NCBI RefSeq assembly: GCF_009718825.1
Contig: NZ_WNHB01000003.1
Location: forward strand, 156,478-220,477
DNA: 64,000 nt
From: Terrilactibacillus tamarindi
GTDB taxonomy: Bacteria; Bacillota; Bacilli; Bacillales; Sporolactobacillaceae
Direction: 5' to 3'
Part shown: in pieces, positions 41,837 to 51,234 of the stretch
Layout: each line of letters begins with the position of its first letter
Position numbering within the stretch: position 1 is the first letter of the stretch
Program-made: the position numbers and the translations under genes
The notes under the pieces: model-generated
What the model saw: only the letters and a program-made list of their open reading frames with translations
Told to the model about the DNA's origin: nothing
The model's database searches: none

Positions 41837-41885
41837 TATACACCCGGCTAAATTAATTTTCCCAACTAAACGATCCAAATAAATA

Positions 41886-41910
41886 AGCTGAGACATTTGT
41901 CTCGGCTTTG
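41886..41910 (+). terminator. second terminator-like hairpin, copy of the receptor terminator
   Basis: GCTGAGA / TCTCGGC stem with CATTTG loop, then TTTGC. It resembles the receptor terminators and lies just before the MITE-like element; perhaps a remnant of a rearrangement. Confidence 0.5.
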
Positions 41911-41921
41911 CTATAAGTGCG

Positions 41922-42128
41922 TATTCAAAAAGGTGACAAATTAGAAGCAAGAAGGCTAAGAGCGGCGCATTTCCTTAGGACCGGCATTCCACATGATGCG
42001 ATAGCTTCAGGCACAGCCACAGGACGTGAGCGATTTTAGATGAAGACCTCTTGTATCCGCTACATTAGGACCGGAAAATCAAGCGGGCGTCGAAATTCGT
42101 AGCTTATCAATTGGTAACTTTTTGAACA
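41922..42128 (+). mobile_element. MITE-like element, copy 2
   Basis: A 207-bp element matching 8257-8460, with ends TATTCAAAAAG (41922-41932) and CTTTTTGAACA (42118-42128). The internal block GCCACAGGACGTGAGCGATT is conserved. No coding capacity for a transposase. Confidence 0.7.
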
Positions 42129-42224
42129 ACCTCTATAAGGTGTTCCAATAAAAAGATACAGCATAACGTATATTTTCTCCCCCCAATCTTCAATAATTTG
42201 TCATATTCAACAAAGAAAAACGGT

Positions 42225-42251
42225 TCAAAGAGGATATAAAAGCACCGATAT
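42225..42251 (+). promoter_or_regulatory. sigma-D promoter of chemoreceptor gene 2
   Basis: TCAAAG (42225-42230), 13 bp, ACCGATAT (42244-42251), one base from the GCCGATAT consensus, with the same layout as for receptor 1. Confidence 0.68.
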
Positions 42252-42290
42252 TAAATTGCAGACAGAAGAAGGAGAAGGGGGAGAGTTTTT

Positions 42291-44282
42291 ATGGAGCAAA
42301 GATTTAAGAATTTATTCAATATGGGACTTCGTGGGAAACTGATGACTTCATTTCTTATCATTTTAATCGTTCCATGTTTGTTAGTAGGTGCCTTTTCTTA
42401 TTACAATGCAAAAACAAAAATACAAAATCAGATGGAACAAAATGCCGACAATAGTGTGAATTTAATAAATGGCGCAATAACAGAAATTGTCTTAGGTCAA
42501 AAACAAGCTGTTGGTTTTTTAGCCGATAATACTCAGCTTGCTGACATGAAAAATAATAAATCAGATATTCAAAATTTGTTAAAGAAACAGTTAAAGGAAG
42601 ATCCAAGTGCCTTAATGGTTTATGCAGGGAACAAAAAAGGGTCTTTTATTCATGAACCACAAAAGTTTAAAACACCTAGTGATTTTGACCCGAGAACACG
42701 AGATTGGTATAAAACAGCCATGTCTAACCCCGGAGAAATTATTATATCTCAGCCATACACCTCTTTAACCAACCGCCAATTTGTTGTAACGGTGGCTAGA
42801 ACGACGAATGATGGTAATGGTGTTGTTGCCATCGACATGAATGCTGGTACGTTTAAAAAATTACTTAGTGAAAATAAAATTGGGAAAAAAGGTTACAGTG
42901 TCATCCTTGACAGTCATATGAAATTTATTTCCCATCCTAAAAAAGAATCAGGTACTTCGGAATCAAAATTTATTGCCGACCGACTTAAAAATAAATCCGG
43001 AGCTTTCGAATATAATCTAGATGGCCAGGAAAAGCGTCTCATATATCAAACAAACCGAGAAACTGGCTGGAAGTTAATGGGTACGTTGTATTTAGATGAA
43101 GTGGCAAGTGAAACGCAGTCTATATTAACAACGACATCAATTATTGTAGGGATATCTATTATTCTAGGCCTCCTCATCATTGGATTTATTATTCGAATGA
43201 TTTTAATTCCCATTCGCCGATTAATGGATGCAGCAGAGAAGGTAAGTCAAGGTGATCTAGCGGTCAACATTGAAGCAAAATCCCAAGATGAAATTGGGAA
43301 ACTAAGTGCATCTTTTATAAAAATGCGAGATTCTTTGAAAACATTAATCTTCTCTATTCAAGAAAAAGCGTCTTCACTCGCTGCTTCTTCAGAAGAATTA
43401 ACTGCAAGCGCAGAGGAAGGTCGAGCAACCTCAGAAGAAATTACGAATTCCATCCAAGAGGTCGCCTCAGGAACGGAAACGCAATCGGAACGAATTGAAG
43501 AAAGTACGGAGGACATCGAAAAAGCGGCGACAAACTTAAAATGGATTAAACAAAGTACGCTAAATCTTACCTCTACATCTGAAAAAGCCGGAAATGAAAT
43601 TGAAAAGGGAGACAAGACGTTACATCTAACCTTTGAACAAATGAAAACGATACAAAGAACAATACAACACCTAGCGGAAACGGTAGAAATGATGACCGAA
43701 CAATCAGGAAAAATCAGTGAAATTGTGAATTACATTGATGATATCAGTAACCAAACACATTTACTTTCGCTAAACGCGGCCATCGAAGCCGCAAGAGCTG
43801 GAGAAGAAGGAAAAGGATTTGGTGTTGTTGCTGCTGAGATTCGAAAGCTCGCTGAACAATCTTCAGAAGCAACTCATCGTGTCCGAGATGTGGTGACAAC
43901 CATTACGAACGAAACGGATGACGTAAGTAAATCAATGAAGGTCGGCGTCCAAGAAGTTAATAAAGGACTAGACGCAGTAAACACTTCGATGCATGCTTTT
44001 AATGAAATCCAGTCATTTGCAAAAGACGTTAACGATCAAATAGAAAATGTAACAGAAAGAGTCGTAGAGGTAGCTGAAGTCGCCACAAATGCTCAAGAAT
44101 CCTTTAAAGTTATTAACAAAGTCGCATTAGAGGCCTCTGCCAGTGTTCAAAATGTATCTGCTGCAACAGAAGAACAATTTGCATCCATGGAAGAAATGTC
44201 AAGAAACGCAGAGCAACTAACAAAAATGGCCGAAGATCTACAAAACGCCATTAGCGGATTTAAGCTAATGAAAGAAGACTGA
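42291..44282 (+). CDS. methyl-accepting chemotaxis protein 2 (dCache, amino-acid type)
   Basis: Tandem paralogue of the receptor at 39515, also 663 aa, same architecture. The signalling half is nearly identical, while the dCache domain differs more, as expected for a changed ligand range. The pocket keeps R137, W139, Y140 and D182, but position 132 is Phe (FDPRTRDWY) instead of Tyr. ATG start behind GAAGGGGGAGAG. It ends in the same terminator sequence. Confidence 0.93.
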   Translation: MEQRFKNLFNMGLRGKLMTSFLIILIVPCLLVGAFSYYNAKTKIQNQMEQNADNSVNLINGAITEIVLGQKQAVGFLADNTQLADMKNNKSDIQNLLKKQLKEDPSALMVYAGNKKGSFIHEPQKFKTPSDFDPRTRDWYKTAMSNPGEIIISQPYTSLTNRQFVVTVARTTNDGNGVVAIDMNAGTFKKLLSENKIGKKGYSVILDSHMKFISHPKKESGTSESKFIADRLKNKSGAFEYNLDGQEKRLIYQTNRETGWKLMGTLYLDEVASETQSILTTTSIIVGISIILGLLIIGFIIRMILIPIRRLMDAAEKVSQGDLAVNIEAKSQDEIGKLSASFIKMRDSLKTLIFSIQEKASSLAASSEELTASAEEGRATSEEITNSIQEVASGTETQSERIEESTEDIEKAATNLKWIKQSTLNLTSTSEKAGNEIEKGDKTLHLTFEQMKTIQRTIQHLAETVEMMTEQSGKISEIVNYIDDISNQTHLLSLNAAIEAARAGEEGKGFGVVAAEIRKLAEQSSEATHRVRDVVTTITNETDDVSKSMKVGVQEVNKGLDAVNTSMHAFNEIQSFAKDVNDQIENVTERVVEVAEVATNAQESFKVINKVALEASASVQNVSAATEEQFASMEEMSRNAEQLTKMAEDLQNAISGFKLMKED

Positions 44283-44304
44283 CTGACTCTATAAAAAATG
44301 AACG

Positions 44305-44340
44305 AACAATTAGCCGAGACATTTATCTCGGCTTTTTTGC
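44305..44340 (+). terminator. terminator of chemoreceptor gene 2
   Basis: AGCCGAGA / TCTCGGCT stem, loop CATTTA, T6; near-identical to 41528-41562. Confidence 0.9.
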
Positions 44341-44345
44341 GTAGG

Positions 44346-45002
44346 AAGAAGTGGTGCAACCCCGTGAAGTGGCTCAATTACGTTTTGAAGTAGCTAAATT
44401 AAGTTTGGAAGTAGCTCAATTAAGCCTGGAAGTACCTCAATTAAGCTTGGAAGTACCTCAATTAAGCCTGGAAGTACCTCAATTATGATTGAAGTGGCTC
44501 AATTACGTTTAAAGTCGCTCAATTACGTGTTGAAGTGGCTCAATAACATATTGAAGTAGCTCAATAATGTATTGAAGCTGGTCAAATACGAACTGAAGTA
44601 CCTCAATTACGTTTTGAAGTAGCTCAATTATGTTTCCAAGTATCTCAATTATGTTTAAAGTGCCTCAATTACGTGTTGAAACGCCTCAATTATGTTTAAA
44701 GTACCTCAATTAAGCCTGTAAGTGGCTCAATTACGATTGAAGCAGCTCAATTATGTTTCCAAGTAGCTCAATTATGTTTAAAGTACCTCAATTAAGCCTG
44801 TAAGTGGCTCAATTACGATTGAAGCAGCTCAATTATGTTTCCAAGTAGCTCAATTATGTTTAAAGTACCTCAATTATGTTTAAAGTGCCTCAATTACGTG
44901 TTGAAACGCCTCAATTATGTTTAAAGTACCTCAATTAAGCTTAAAAGTACCTCAATTCCAAAAACAAACTCGCTCACTCCCATAAGAAAGTGGCTCAATC
45001 AC
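44346..45002 (+). repeat. intergenic repeat array G
   Basis: About 31 units of 20-21 bp of the GCTCAATTA and CCTCAATTA subtypes. It shows recent internal duplication. An 82-bp block beginning at 44701 is repeated in tandem at 44783. A ~57-bp block near 44659-44716 recurs near 44882-44940. It starts just after the receptor 2 terminator. Confidence 0.93.
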
Positions 45003-45108
45003 AGTATGAACCCTCACTTTTTTCAAATATCCTTCACATCTTCCTTGTTTATTTCGACTGTGCGAGGGGAAGATAGTGTATAGGCTACAAAAAAGAAAGG
45101 TGATTTCA

Positions 45109-45483
45109 TTGAAACAGCATGTCGTTTTCTTTGATGCCCAGTGTCCGTTATGTGCGAATACGAAAAAGGTCGTTAAATGGTTAGATTGGCGAAATCGGAT
45201 CGAGTGGATTCCCGTACAACGAATTGAAGATACACCATACAAATTTTTGAAGGATGAGGGCCGTGATCTGTACGATCAAATTCATATGGTTACATCGGTT
45301 GGAAAGATACTTGCTGGTTTTGAAACGATCAGGAGGATTCTTATGGCCCTCCCACTAACGAGCCCATTAAGTTTAATCCTGTATCTTCCTTTTATGAAGA
45401 AAATTTTCACGCCACTTTATATGTGGGTATCGACTCACAGGTATCATTGGTTTGGCCGATATGATTCATTGCACGGTGTATAA
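45109..45483 (+). CDS. DCC family (DUF393) thiol-disulfide oxidoreductase-like protein
   Basis: A 124-aa protein with a thioredoxin-like CxxC motif in FFDAQCPLCANTKKVVKW near the N-terminus (DxxCxxC form of the DCC family). The family is widespread; the substrate is unknown. TTG 45109 is chosen: AGAAAGGTGAT lies just before it, while the frame from 45076 has no SD. The protein is monocistronic; a long terminator follows. Confidence 0.8.
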   Translation: MKQHVVFFDAQCPLCANTKKVVKWLDWRNRIEWIPVQRIEDTPYKFLKDEGRDLYDQIHMVTSVGKILAGFETIRRILMALPLTSPLSLILYLPFMKKIFTPLYMWVSTHRYHWFGRYDSLHGV

Positions 45484-45570
45484 GAGATTACTTGAATGAG
45501 GTGCATCCCAAAGTTAGACGTAAAAATCTAACTTATAGGGTGCACATCAAATGTGTAGTCTCTTTTTTTT
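45484..45570 (+). terminator. branched terminator after the DCC gene
   Basis: Outer stem AGAGATTAC / GTAGTCTCT, inner stems GGTGCATCCC/GGGTGCAC and GTTAGA/TCTAAC, ending in T8. Confidence 0.75.
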
Positions 45571-45705
45571 ATCTATTAAACAAATCTTCTGCTGGACTTT
45601 AAGTTAACCATACTACCTACCCAAATAAATAGGCTACTTTTTCTCTCCTAGAATCGCTCATTTCAATCTATCAAACTACCTAGTTCAATCAATTCAATAA
45701 ACTCG

Positions 45706-45734
45706 TTGACAATGATTCTCATTCACGTTACACT
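45706..45734 (+). promoter_or_regulatory. promoter of the siderophore operon with Fur box 1
   Basis: TTGACA (45706-45711), 17-bp spacer, TACACT (45729-45734). GACAATGATTCTCATTC (45708-45724) overlaps the -35 and spacer and closely fits the Fur 7-1-7 consensus, so Fur would block RNA polymerase when iron is plentiful. Confidence 0.78.
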
Positions 45735-45742
45735 TTTATTAC

Positions 45743-45758
45743 TGATAACAGTTATCAT
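45743..45758 (+). promoter_or_regulatory. Fur box 2 of the siderophore operon
   Basis: TGATAACAGTTATCA, a dyad of Fur type just downstream of the promoter; a second binding site. Confidence 0.65.
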
Positions 45759-45786
45759 TTAGCATTAAAAACTTAGGAGTTAAGCT

Positions 45787-46740
45787 ATGAGAAAATGGAT
45801 TTTCGTCATTATGACAATTTTATTAGCGATCTTGTCTGTCTTTGTTGGAGTGGAAAATGTTCCTTTATCGGACGCTCTTCACCTAACAAAAGAGCAAGTG
45901 GATATTCTTATGATTTCTCGTTTTCCGCGAACAGTGAGTATTATCATTGCGGGGGCTGGAATGAGTATTTGTGGTCTGATCATGCAGCAGCTTACGCGCA
46001 ATCGATTTGTCTCTCCAACAACAGCCGGCACGTTGGATGCAGCTCGCCTAGGCGTTTTAGTTGCAATCATGGTTTTCCCCCATGCGACAACAATCACCAA
46101 AATGCTCATCGCCTTCGTCTTTTCGGTAGCGGGAACTTTTATTTTTATTCAGTTGCTTAATCGCATAAAATTTAAAGATACCATTTTTATTCCACTTGTT
46201 GGATTGATGTTTGGAAGTATCATTAGCTCCATTACAACCTTTTTTGCTTATAAAAACAATCTTGTTCAAAACATCAATGCCTGGCTCCAAGGGGATTTCT
46301 CGGCCGTGTTACGTGGAAGATATGAAATGCTATATATCACGATTCCACTCTTTCTCATAGCTTACATCTATGCGAATCGTTTTACCGTTGTGGGTATGGG
46401 TGAAAGTTTCGCAGTTAATCTAGGTCTTAATTACAAAGTGATTGTGGCGATTGGTTTAACCTTAGTTGCTCTCATGACCTCATCCGTCATATTGACGGTT
46501 GGCACGATTCCGTTTCTAGGGCTCATCGTTCCAAATATCATTTCGATTTATGTCGGTGACAATCTAAGGCAAACCTTACCGCTCACGGCGTTATTCGGTG
46601 CTTCGTTTGTTTTAGCCTGTGACATCTTGGGAAGACTTATCATTTTCCCATATGAAATATCGATTAGCTTAATGGTTGGTGTCCTCGGAAGTGGTATATT
46701 CATCATCCTGCTATTAAGGAGGGAAAAATATGCCGCGTAA
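45787..46740 (+). CDS. yclN: siderophore ABC transporter permease (YclN-like)
   Basis: FecCD-family membrane permease, 317 aa, multiple helices, first of a pair forming the channel of an iron-siderophore importer. IIIAGAGMSICGLIMQQLTRN (about residues 54-74 region) and GTIPFLGLIVPNI are the conserved blocks. Lengths and order (317, 317, 252, 308) match B. subtilis yclNOPQ, the petrobactin importer, so that substrate is likely. Preceded by two Fur boxes; SD TTAGGAGTT. Overlaps yclO by 11 bp. Confidence 0.88.
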   Translation: MRKWIFVIMTILLAILSVFVGVENVPLSDALHLTKEQVDILMISRFPRTVSIIIAGAGMSICGLIMQQLTRNRFVSPTTAGTLDAARLGVLVAIMVFPHATTITKMLIAFVFSVAGTFIFIQLLNRIKFKDTIFIPLVGLMFGSIISSITTFFAYKNNLVQNINAWLQGDFSAVLRGRYEMLYITIPLFLIAYIYANRFTVVGMGESFAVNLGLNYKVIVAIGLTLVALMTSSVILTVGTIPFLGLIVPNIISIYVGDNLRQTLPLTALFGASFVLACDILGRLIIFPYEISISLMVGVLGSGIFIILLLRREKYAA

Positions 46741-47683
46741 ATCGACGATCCAAATGAGCGCACTCGGGGCCTTCGCTATTTTATCTTGCCTTTTGTTCAT
46801 GTTTTATAAAATTGGGGGAAGTTGGTCTTTTGCTTTAGAAGAACGCGGGATCAAACTCGCAGCTATCGGGCTAACAGCCGTAGCCATTGGAGTTTCCACG
46901 TTGATCTTCCAAACCTTAACACAAAATCGAATTCTAACGCCAAGCGTGATGGGGCTTGATTCGCTCTACATGTTATTCCAGACACTACTCGTCTTTTTCA
47001 TTGGATCGAATAATCCGCTTATGGCAAATAAAAATATTAATTTTATCGCCACGCTTATCTTAATGATTGCTTTTTCGTTTATGCTCTACCACCTATTATT
47101 TCGGAGGGAACGGGTCTCCATTTACTTCCTCCTCTTATTAGGTATTGTTTTTGGGACATTATTTCAAAATGGATCGTCTTTTATGCAAATGCTGATTGAT
47201 CCAAATGAATTTTTAATTGTACAAGGAAAGATGTTTGCGAGCTTCAATTCGGTCAATGGTACGGTGCTCGGTGTAGCCAGTATTGTCCTTATTCTTTCCC
47301 TTGTTTATCTCGCTTTTTGGTTCAAATACCTTGACGTACTAAGACTAGGAAAAGACCAGGCCATTAATTTAGGTGTTCCATATTTCAAGCTTGCCCGGCA
47401 TCTGCTCATCATTGTTTCCATCATGATCTCTGTCGCAACAGCTCTTGTCGGCCCAGTCACATTTCTAGGACTTTTGGTTGTTAACGTGACGTATCAACTA
47501 TTTGATACATACCGCCACAAAGTGCTTATTCCGGGCTCCATTTTACTGAGCATAATCGCTCTTGTCTTTGGCCAATGGATGGTGGAACGGATCTTTACTT
47601 TCAATACAACACTTAGCGTCATTATCAACTTTATTGGCGGCGCCTATTTCATTTACTTATTAATAAAGGAGAGTCGAGGATGA
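46730..47683 (+). CDS. yclO: siderophore ABC transporter permease (YclO-like)
   Basis: Second FecCD permease, 317 aa, with FQTLTQNRILTPSVMGLDSLYM-type and GPVTFLGLLVVNVTY blocks. It pairs with YclN. SD AAGGAGGG inside the end of yclN; overlaps yclP by 4 bp. Confidence 0.88.
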   Translation: MPRKSTIQMSALGAFAILSCLLFMFYKIGGSWSFALEERGIKLAAIGLTAVAIGVSTLIFQTLTQNRILTPSVMGLDSLYMLFQTLLVFFIGSNNPLMANKNINFIATLILMIAFSFMLYHLLFRRERVSIYFLLLLGIVFGTLFQNGSSFMQMLIDPNEFLIVQGKMFASFNSVNGTVLGVASIVLILSLVYLAFWFKYLDVLRLGKDQAINLGVPYFKLARHLLIIVSIMISVATALVGPVTFLGLLVVNVTYQLFDTYRHKVLIPGSILLSIIALVFGQWMVERIFTFNTTLSVIINFIGGAYFIYLLIKESRG

Positions 47684-48438
47684 TCGAGACAAAACAAATC
47701 ACGAAAAGATATCAAAACAAAACCGTTTTGAATGCCATCGACCTTGAAGTCCCTGAAAAGCAAATCACAGCTTTTATTGGTGCGAACGGAGCTGGAAAAA
47801 GTACGTTGCTCGGCATCGTCAGCCGTCTTTTAAAAAAAGAGGGTGGAGAGGTTCTCATCGATGACATGGATATTAACGAATGGAAAAGCAAAGCTTTATC
47901 CAAAAAACTAGCCATCTTAAAGCAAAATAATCAAATGACGGCTCGATTAACGGTTGAAGATCTTGTTTCCTTTGGCCGGTTTCCATACTCTCAAGGTCGT
48001 TTAACAAAAGATGATCATGAAAAAGTGGACGAAGCTTTGGCTTACATGGGACTTGAACCTCTCAGAAAAAATTATCTCGATGCCTTATCAGGCGGGCAGC
48101 AGCAACGTGCCTACATTGCCATGATCATTGCGCAAGATACGGATTATGTTTTACTCGATGAGCCGCTTAATAATCTCGACATGAAAAACGCCGTGCAAAT
48201 GATGAAGACTCTTAGACGCCTAGTTGATGACTTTGGCAAAACCATTATCCTTGTACTTCACGATATCAACTTTGCCTCTTGTTACGCAGACTACATGGTC
48301 GGTCTCAAGAACGGCGAGATTGTTGCCCAAGGATCAACAGAAGAAATCATGACGTCGGATAAGCTCAAAGACATTTATGACATGCATCTCGACATTACTG
48401 AAATTAATCAATGCAAATATTGCTTGTATTTTAAATAA
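47680..48438 (+). CDS. yclP: siderophore ABC transporter ATPase (YclP-like)
   Basis: Energising subunit, 252 aa: Walker A GANGAGKST (about residues 36-44), signature LSGGQQQRAYIAMI, Walker B YVLLDEPLNNLD, H-loop VLHDIN. The C-terminus ends with CKYC. Overlaps yclO by 4 bp. Confidence 0.92.
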   Translation: MIETKQITKRYQNKTVLNAIDLEVPEKQITAFIGANGAGKSTLLGIVSRLLKKEGGEVLIDDMDINEWKSKALSKKLAILKQNNQMTARLTVEDLVSFGRFPYSQGRLTKDDHEKVDEALAYMGLEPLRKNYLDALSGGQQQRAYIAMIIAQDTDYVLLDEPLNNLDMKNAVQMMKTLRRLVDDFGKTIILVLHDINFASCYADYMVGLKNGEIVAQGSTEEIMTSDKLKDIYDMHLDITEINQCKYCLYFK

Positions 48439-48443
48439 AACGG

Positions 48444-48472
48444 AACCATTCTACTTAAGGATGGTTCACGAG
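48444..48472 (+). promoter_or_regulatory. intercistronic stem-loop before yclQ
   Basis: GAACCAT / ATGGTTC stem with an 11-nt loop and no T tract in the yclP-yclQ gap. It may protect or separate the mRNA of the binding protein. Confidence 0.5.
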
Positions 48473-48524
48473 TTAAATGGAAAAATTAATTAAAAATGTA
48501 TAAGAATAGAGAAGGGGTAGAGAC

Positions 48525-49451
48525 ATGAAAAAAATTATCACAATGGCCTTTTTAGCGATCATCATGATCGTAGCGACAGCTTGCGGGAACAGTAGTCAAG
48601 CACCCAACGGAGAAACCATCTCGGTTAAAGCAACGAACGGTACGGTAAAAGTTCCAAAAAATCCAAAGAAAATCGTCGTCTTAGACTATGGCGTCCTCGA
48701 TACATTAGACAAGCTTGGCGAAACAGACAAAATCGTTGGTATCCCGCAACAAACAGTTCCGGCCTATTTAAAGCAATTTAAAGACAAAAAATATACCAAC
48801 CTAGGTAGACTAAATGAAGTCGATCTCGAAAAAATTAACAGTTTGGCACCAGACCTCATTATCAGCTCTAACCGATTGGCCAATCTAAACGACAAACTGA
48901 AAAAAATCGCACCAACCGTTCAATTCACTGTCAATGACAAAGACTTTTTAAACTCATTTAAAAGCAACATGACCGAGCTCGCATCGATCTTTGGTAAAGA
49001 AGATCAAGCAAAAAAAGAAGTTGACCAACTAAACAAAAAAATTGATACATTGAAATCAAACGTTCCAACAGACAAAAAAGTTTTAACCATTATGGCTAAT
49101 GAAGGCAAAGCCTCAGCATTCGGATCTGAGTCGAGATACGGACTCATCTATGACGTCTTTGGATTCAAATCCGCAGATGCTCATATTGAGGCTTCACCAC
49201 ATGGACAAAGTGTCTCAAACGAATACATCAGTCAAAAAAACCCAGACTACCTCTTCGTCGTTGACCGAAGCGCTGTCGTCGACGGAAAACCATCAGCCAA
49301 AAAAGTCATCGAAAACGAACTCGTCCAAAAAACCAATGCCTACAAAGAAAAACACGTCGTCTACCTCAACCCAGAAGTCTGGTACTTCGCCGGCGGTGGA
49401 CTCGAATCACTCAACATCATGATCGATGAAGTACAAAAAGGAATTGAATAA
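48525..49451 (+). CDS. yclQ: siderophore-binding lipoprotein (YclQ-like)
   Basis: Solute-binding lipoprotein of the importer, 308 aa. Signal peptide with lipobox VATAC (Cys at about residue 20), then a FecB/PBP2 domain with KIVVLDYGVLDTLDKLG and the NLGRLNEVDLEKI block. It would capture ferri-petrobactin or a related catecholate. Codons of the 3' half are unusually rich in C-ending triplets compared with neighbours. SD AGAAGGGGTAG. Confidence 0.9.
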   Translation: MKKIITMAFLAIIMIVATACGNSSQAPNGETISVKATNGTVKVPKNPKKIVVLDYGVLDTLDKLGETDKIVGIPQQTVPAYLKQFKDKKYTNLGRLNEVDLEKINSLAPDLIISSNRLANLNDKLKKIAPTVQFTVNDKDFLNSFKSNMTELASIFGKEDQAKKEVDQLNKKIDTLKSNVPTDKKVLTIMANEGKASAFGSESRYGLIYDVFGFKSADAHIEASPHGQSVSNEYISQKNPDYLFVVDRSAVVDGKPSAKKVIENELVQKTNAYKEKHVVYLNPEVWYFAGGGLESLNIMIDEVQKGIE

Positions 49452-49462
49452 AAAATAGTAGA

Positions 49463-49494
49463 GCCAGCCTCGGTTAGATGGGGCTGGTTTTTTG
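49463..49494 (+). terminator. terminator of the yclNOPQ operon
   Basis: GCCAGCC / GGCTGG-type stem with a 10-12-nt loop and T6. Confidence 0.88.
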
Positions 49495-49594
49495 ATTGGG
49501 ATTTTGGATGACGTTTTAGATGTGAGAAGTAGGAAGTGGAGCAAATCAAGGGCTAGAGGTAGTGCATTGAGGCCGCTTTATTTCTTAAATGAGG

Positions 49595-49955
49595 AACGGG
49601 ATTGAGGCACTCTACATCGTAATTGAGGCGCCTTCGACCTGAATTGAGGCGCCTTCGACCTGAATTGAGGCAGTTCACATCGTAATTGAGGCACCTCCGA
49701 CCTGAATTGAGGCAGTTCACATCGTAATTGAGGCACCACCGATCTGAATTGAGGCAGTTCACATCACAATTGAGGCACCTCCGACCTGAATTGAGGCAGT
49801 TCACATCGTAATTGAGGCACCACCGATCTGAATTGAGGCAGTTCACATCACAATTGAGGCGCCCCCGACCTGAATTGAGGCAGTTCACGTCACAATTGAG
49901 GGACCTCCGACTGGAATTGAGCCGCCCAACTTCATAATTGAGGCACTTGATTTCG
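49595..49955 (-). repeat. intergenic repeat array H, reverse orientation
   Basis: About 17 units read on the - strand as CCTCAATT...; two types alternate: GCCTCAATTACGATGTGAAC and TGCCTCAATTCAGGTCGGAG, again ~42 bp per pair. This is the only long array pointing against its flanking genes (yclQ and gntR are both +). Confidence 0.9.
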
Positions 49956-50094
49956 ACCATGAGATCTTCGCTTTAGAATAGAAATTCGAACATGCCAATC
50001 TATGATCAAAAACCCACACAGAGTAACACCACTTAAAACACATAACCCACATAAAAAAATGCCAATTTACAATTAACTTAAACTGGAAATTAAA

Positions 50095-50122
50095 TTGACA
50101 AAAGGGAAACTCATATTAAAAT
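50095..50122 (+). promoter_or_regulatory. sigma-A promoter of the GntR gene
   Basis: Perfect TTGACA (50095-50100), 16-bp spacer, TAAAAT (50117-50122), 40 bp before the start codon. Confidence 0.7.
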
Positions 50123-50161
50123 GACAGTTAAAGAGGAAAGTTTGTGACGAGGAGGTTTTAT

Positions 50162-50854
50162 ATGAATAATTTATTGTACTTTAAAGTGCTCACAGATATT
50201 GAACAGAAAATAATTGATGGTACATATTTGCCAGATCAAAAGCTTCAGTCAGAAAGAGAACTGTCACTACATTATCAAGTAAGTCGCACAGTGATTCGAG
50301 AGGCGATTAAAGTACTTAGTGAAAAAGGCATGGTCACAGTCAAGGCGGGTAAAGGAGCCTATGTGACAAAGCCGAACAGAGATAATGTAACTAATGCTCT
50401 GCATAGAGTGATACAGGCAAGTGATACAAAGATTGAAGATATCGTAGAAGTGAGAGAAGAATTGGAATATACCATGATAAGAAAAGCTATAGCAAAAGCT
50501 TCACCTGAAGGGATAGAAAAGTTGAAGTTGATCTGCAAAAAGATGGACCATCCGACTATGACACTAAGTGAGTATGTCAAAGAAGATGCCAATTTCCATC
50601 TACAGCTTGCTAAATTGACCAAAAATAATATTTTCTTCTTGCTCATTAATTCTTTTTTTGAACTAACGGATATTGCTTTATTTAAATTGGTCCACTTTAC
50701 TCCCACTAGTATAGAAGAAGCGCAGGTACAACATTGGAAACTCATTGAATGTATTGAGTTAAAAGATGAAAAAACAGCAGATATTGTAATGAGACAACAC
50801 ATGCAAATGATAAAGGATGAAATAGAAGTATTAAAAGGTAAAAATATTATTTAA
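50162..50854 (+). CDS. GntR-family transcriptional regulator, FadR (FCD) type
   Basis: About 230 aa: winged helix-turn-helix (about residues 5-70, LQSERELSLHYQVSRTVIREAIKVLSEKG-type core) and an all-helical FCD ligand domain with metal-ligand candidates in EDANFHLQLA and the late RQHMQ. It probably controls the adjacent Liv-M20-aminotransferase operon through the palindrome at 51041. ATG 50162 is chosen: GAGGAGG lies 6 bp upstream, while GTG 50144 is before that SD. Confidence 0.9.
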   Translation: MNNLLYFKVLTDIEQKIIDGTYLPDQKLQSERELSLHYQVSRTVIREAIKVLSEKGMVTVKAGKGAYVTKPNRDNVTNALHRVIQASDTKIEDIVEVREELEYTMIRKAIAKASPEGIEKLKLICKKMDHPTMTLSEYVKEDANFHLQLAKLTKNNIFFLLINSFFELTDIALFKLVHFTPTSIEEAQVQHWKLIECIELKDEKTADIVMRQHMQMIKDEIEVLKGKNII

Positions 50855-51040
50855 AAAAGAGACTCAAAATTAGTTTAATTTAATAGAATGATGTTGAAAT
50901 AGTAAATTATCTGTAAGAAAATCTAACAAATATCGGTACAAGAAGACATATATTGTGTATTATAAAACTATTAAGATTTAACAGAATATTTAAACTCTAA
51001 TTCTGTAGAGGGGAGGTTCCATAGGACTTAATCAAAATTA

Positions 51041-51075
51041 TTTTGGTTATACTGGTCTAACCAGTCTAACCAAAA
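51041..51075. promoter_or_regulatory. putative GntR operator before livK
   Basis: A ~35-bp imperfect palindrome with 15 of 17 positions pairing in each arm. The centre TGGTCTAACCA fits the FadR-subfamily pattern TnGTnnnACnA. Outer arms are TTTTGGTTA and TAACCAAAA. It is about 160 bp before livK and 190 bp after gntR. Confidence 0.65.
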
Positions 51076-51234
51076 AACTAATGCCAAAATTGAATAAAGC
51101 CTTTATTGTCCAAGCAAGTGGTCTACTCCGAGAACTGTATGACCAAGATGTTTCCGTTTCATGAACAAAAGTTTAACAATCACCTAAGACCCATCATCAT
51201 GAACTTATTTTATATAAAAATAGGGGGATTAGAG

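Noticed and set aside
49553..49960. 135-codon - strand frame rich in NCLNSGRR
   Set aside because: Repeat-period artefact in array H, no SD or promoter.
51106..51234. N-terminal extension of the LivK-like protein
   Set aside because: No SD before 51106, and the signal peptide with lipobox starts exactly at 51235 behind AGGGGGAT.
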